Source of the DNA: Carex sylvatica
Taxonomy: Eukaryota; Streptophyta; Magnoliopsida; Poales; Cyperaceae
Direction of reading: 5' to 3'
NCBI GenBank assembly: GCA_964058845.1
Contig: CAXKVR010000481.1
Coordinates: 1-21,302, forward strand
DNA length: 21,302 nt
Made by a program: the position numbers and the translations under genes. Each line of letters starts with the position of its first letter. Within the stretch, counting starts at the first letter, position 1. The notes beneath the pieces were generated by a model. It worked only from the letters and a program-made list of their open reading frames with translations, had not been told where the DNA came from and ran no database searches. Shown piece by piece: positions 18,146 to 21,302 of this stretch.

Positions 18146-18815
18146 TTTAGATGACGCTTTACTAATTTTTATGTGAAAATAAAGGTAAGATATTAATTGT
18201 TGAAATAATGGTTTTTCTTAATTTCTTGAAGTAAATTGTTAATAAAACTTGTGAATATTGACAAATTTTTAATTACATAATTATTTTTCCTTATTTATAT
18301 AATATTTTTTAAAATTCTAAAAAGTGTGACTACAGACGAATAATATTTACGATGTAATATTGATTTATTTTAGAATATTAACTTTTAATGAAAATAATTA
18401 TATTATAATTTACGAGAGAAGTAACTTTTAAACGATATTATAATTTGTTTTAAACATATCATTTAAATAAAATAAATCATATAATATTGTATTGAGTATC
18501 TCTGTTGGCTTCCAAATCGAATTTCAAAATCTCTGTTGGAATTTTTAATTTCACTTTATTCACGCTCACAAAATATTCAATTTATATTGGTTGTTATTGT
18601 AACTTTCTCCTCTATTTTATCTCGATTAGTAAAAGCAATTGCATGAATATATGGGTTATGGGTTGTGAATTTTATTTCAAGTATTAATTTTAATTAACTT
18701 TACGACAACTGTAATAATTTCACTCTTTTTTCATGGATGGAGACGAGATAATTAAACAACCTTTAAAGTAATTAATTAATGAAGATAAAACTGTCTATAT
18801 GTTTAGAATGTTTTA
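18146..18815. other. Gene-free AT-rich stretch
   Basis: No feature recognised. The 60-codon plus-strand frame at 18505-18687 has no family resemblance. Confidence 0.45.
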
Positions 18816-19206
18816 ATAGATGAGAGTTTAATTAAATGCCTCATTTCTTGTGTCTCTCTATTATGTATCTGTTTTATAAATTTTCTAATAATAAAAATTC
18901 TAAAATTTATGTGTCACAATAAAACTGGTAGATATGATCTATATTATTTTCTCTACATGCACGTAAAATTTATCAACTTTTTAATTTATTTTTACATAAA
19001 TCAATAAGTTAAAAAATCATTATTTTAATTTATCCACATGGATATATTTTTGTATACTCTTGATACTAATAAAAAAAATATAAAATGTCATGATAATTTA
19101 CATTGCATAGTATAAATAATATAACGGTATTATTTTAGCATACAAGTTCTAAAAATAGACATATAATGATGTTAATTAATAAAAAAATCAATCATGTTAA
19201 ACTAGA
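18816..19206. mobile_element. Foldback MITE, family C copy 2 (diverged)
   Basis: Begins ATAGATGAGAGTTTAATTAA, matching the terminus of the 7058-7479 copy. It shares ATGATCTATATTATTTT (about 18935) and TTATCCACAT (about 19031) with it in the same order. The right end is weak, around TTCTAAAAATAGACATATAA (19147-19166) and beyond. Confidence 0.55.
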
Positions 19207-19284
19207 TGGTAATACCAATCCGATGGATGATACATATCCCTACATATCTATTGCTACTTGTATTAGATTATTTTTTATAAACTT

Positions 19285-20300
19285 TTAATATTATAATATT
19301 TTTTCTTTAATGTTTTTCAAGTTAAAGGTATTGATCTCATTTTTTAAGTATACATCGAACACTGCAAAAAAAAAAAATCTACAAACAATTTGCTACTCCT
19401 GAACTATACTGAAAATATTTGTATTTTGAAACATATATATACGTACATAGTGCAATAATATATTACACAAATTCGGTCTTGTAGTTTTTTGGTGATTGAC
19501 TTTGCGCAAGGTTAATTTTATATATTTTTTATTATTTTAAATTAGATAAGTACTTGTACAAATTGTTGTTGTTATATATTTTCTTATACATATATTTGTT
19601 GTATTTTCTTCAACAAAAATATTTTATGTGATTTTGGATTCGGAAATTGTAATTTACTTTTTGCATAAAAATATGCATATTATGCTGAGAGCAACTTTCA
19701 AAATTTATTTCCAACTTAAAATGTTATTTAACCTGCATATATGAAGTAATGATGTATATATTAAAGCAATAAGATGTTTCTATATTACAATTGATGAAAT
19801 TAGAAAATTGTATACTCTTCAATATTTGGTCTTTCTCATTCTAACTAAAACTGAATTTGATATTAATTAATTCAATATGGTTTCGAGAATATGAAGATTT
19901 TCAATGCACTTGATCTATCACGCATTAAGGAATATTTTGTCTTTATAGAACATATGTTGACATTAATAATTATTTTATGTCTTTATGAGAAATTGGTACA
20001 CATAAACTTTAAATGTGAAGAGAGAGGGAGGGGAGGGAGCGGCATTGCATGATATATCATGCAAATTTTGCTTGTTTGTTACCTTTAAATATTTTATGAA
20101 TTATGAAAATGATGATAGTTATAACTTATTATGGGAAAAAAGTAATTTTACTTATTTCTTACTTTAGCAAAACCTATACCTTCTAATAAAAATATAAATT
20201 TTATGTTTATAATTCTTTAGATATCATAGAAAATCAAATATCTCAGTTAATCTTTTCAAGAATTAGTAAAAAATCTACACCAAATTCAGTCTTTCGCAAC
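19285..20300. repeat. 1-kb AT-rich sequence, direct duplication copy 2
   Basis: Second copy of 15431-16470. Shared landmarks in the same order include CAAGTTAAAG…TTGATCTCATTTT, CAATTTGCTACTCC, GGTGATTGACT, GAGAGCAACTTTCAAAAT and the palindrome region. It has about 55 extra bases near 19595-19660 and lacks the 80-base insert of copy 1. No conserved frame. Confidence 0.85.
20045..20064. repeat. Conserved palindrome in duplication copy 2
   Basis: TTGCATGATATATCATGCAA is self-complementary. It sits after a GA-rich run (20019-20042) exactly as in copy 1. Confidence 0.9.
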
Positions 20301-20430
20301 ATCACATTGCAACCAATAAATTAATTTGTTACAATAAATTTAAGAACAAGAAAGAAAGCGATAAATAAATAGAGATTTGCATTTTTTTGCTATAGAGAGA
20401 GAAGAAAGGGATTAATCTAACCAATCAAAA

Positions 20431-21243
20431 TAATTTATGTATAAGCAATATTTAGTTTCCTTCAATATTTTATCTATTGAGAATTAAAGACTAGAGTTAT
20501 GATTTTTTTATTTTGTCAATATATTGTCATGTATACAACAATTTAATACGATCAATTTATAAATGATATAACAATATAATCACAAGGAAGAGATGTTCAT
20601 TCTTTCAAAGAACATGCATGTTATTCTATAATCTAATAATCACAAAAAAAAATTATACTTATTCATTCAAAAAATATGTTATTCTATAATCTTTACATAA
20701 TCACACAAAAGAAAATATATTAATACAAAAAACTTGCACTTATTTTATGAATATATTATGGATTCAATAACCAATTACATCTTATTTCTTTAATGAAAAA
20801 ATAGAGATCACAATAACTGGACAGTCGATCCACATGCATTTCATGGTTGAGTGAAAATTGGTATCAAATGTAATCAATTTTGCCGTCATGCTTTTTACAT
20901 TATTATTACTTTATTATTATTAATGCAACTTTCTCTAAATTCACCGAGAATATTTTTTATTACTATAAACAACATTTGGTTTTTCCAATATTTTATCTAT
21001 TGAGAATTAAAAACTAGGATTATTTCTTTTTTCAATTTTGCTAATATGTTGTCATGTATACAAAAATTAAACACGCTCAATTTATAAATGTAATGACAAT
21101 ATAATCACAAGAAAGATATGTTCATTTATTCAAAAAACATGCATGATATTTTATAATTTTTACATAATCACAAAAAATGTATATTTATTTATTCAAAGAA
21201 TATGTTATTCTATTATCTTTACATAATTACAAAAAAATGATAT
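20431..21243. repeat. Two copies of a ~270-bp repeat with internal ~60-bp units
   Basis: Sequence at about 20431-20700 recurs at about 20954-21230 (523-bp offset), including TATTTTATCTATTGAGAATT and TTGTCATGTATACAA. The 3' part of each is made of units of roughly 55-65 bp containing CAAAAAATATGTTATTCTAT and ACATAATCACAAAA. Starts are near 20594, 20662, 21121, 21187 and 21244. The last unit runs toward the window's end, so the array may continue. Confidence 0.8.
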
Positions 21244-21302
21244 TCATTCATTCAAAAAATATGTATTTATTCAACAAATAGGGTGAAAATCACTTGATTT
21301 GA

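Noticed and set aside
1..21302. tRNA, rRNA or viral genes
   Set aside because: No cloverleaf-type B-box (GGTTCGAATCC-like) in a believable setting, no rRNA landmarks, and no viral polymerase or capsid reading frames were seen.

Overview
The window looks like nuclear DNA from a flowering plant, probably a eudicot. It is strongly AT-rich and shows GT-AG introns, nested class II transposon remnants, foldback MITEs, LTR-retrotransposon LTRs and microsatellites. Species and family cannot be told from the sequence. No intact protein-coding gene longer than about 120 codons can be defended. Most open frames of 60-120 codons are chance frames in AT-rich repeats or in LTRs.

Layout. 1-2460: candidate exons, all on the plus strand, of a decayed or captured coiled-coil-type gene. 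2640-2934: the outward-facing end of a CACTA (En/Spm) transposon, family A. 3090-5060: a hAT-like remnant, half of a foldback MITE, a small direct-repeat cluster, a TA microsatellite and a complete foldback MITE. 5062-5775: a complete 714-bp non-autonomous CACTA element, family B, with a CAA target duplication. 5776-7057: mostly featureless, with one GC-richer patch of ACGT-core motifs. 7058-7479: a foldback MITE, family C. 7929-9346: a nest in which a hAT-like element is interrupted by a second family-A CACTA element. That element carries two exons of the 3' end of its gene (minus strand, nonsense-mutated), and the upstream exon is interrupted by a second family-B element. 9347-14572: two diverged LTR-like blocks of one Ty3/Gypsy-type lineage. 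The second block is split by a clean 2,420-bp solo LTR on the minus strand, flanked by GGTAC. 14609-15248: foldback DNA and one unrecognised open frame. 15431-16470 and 19285-20300: two diverged copies of a roughly 1-kb AT-rich sequence in direct orientation, both keeping a 20-bp palindrome. Between them lie a second family-C MITE and an isolated GC-rich block with a 36-codon frame. 20431-21243: two copies of a roughly 270-bp repeat built partly from units of about 60 bp.

The genes do not form a pathway. The readable history is one of stacked insertions: hAT-like, then CACTA A, then CACTA B, and separately LTR block, then solo LTR. I see no convincing new defence, metabolic or regulatory system. 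The signals I would look at again are the short-hairpin array in the solo LTR, the conserved palindrome in the duplicated 1-kb sequence, and the GC-rich block bounded by a 9-bp inverted repeat.
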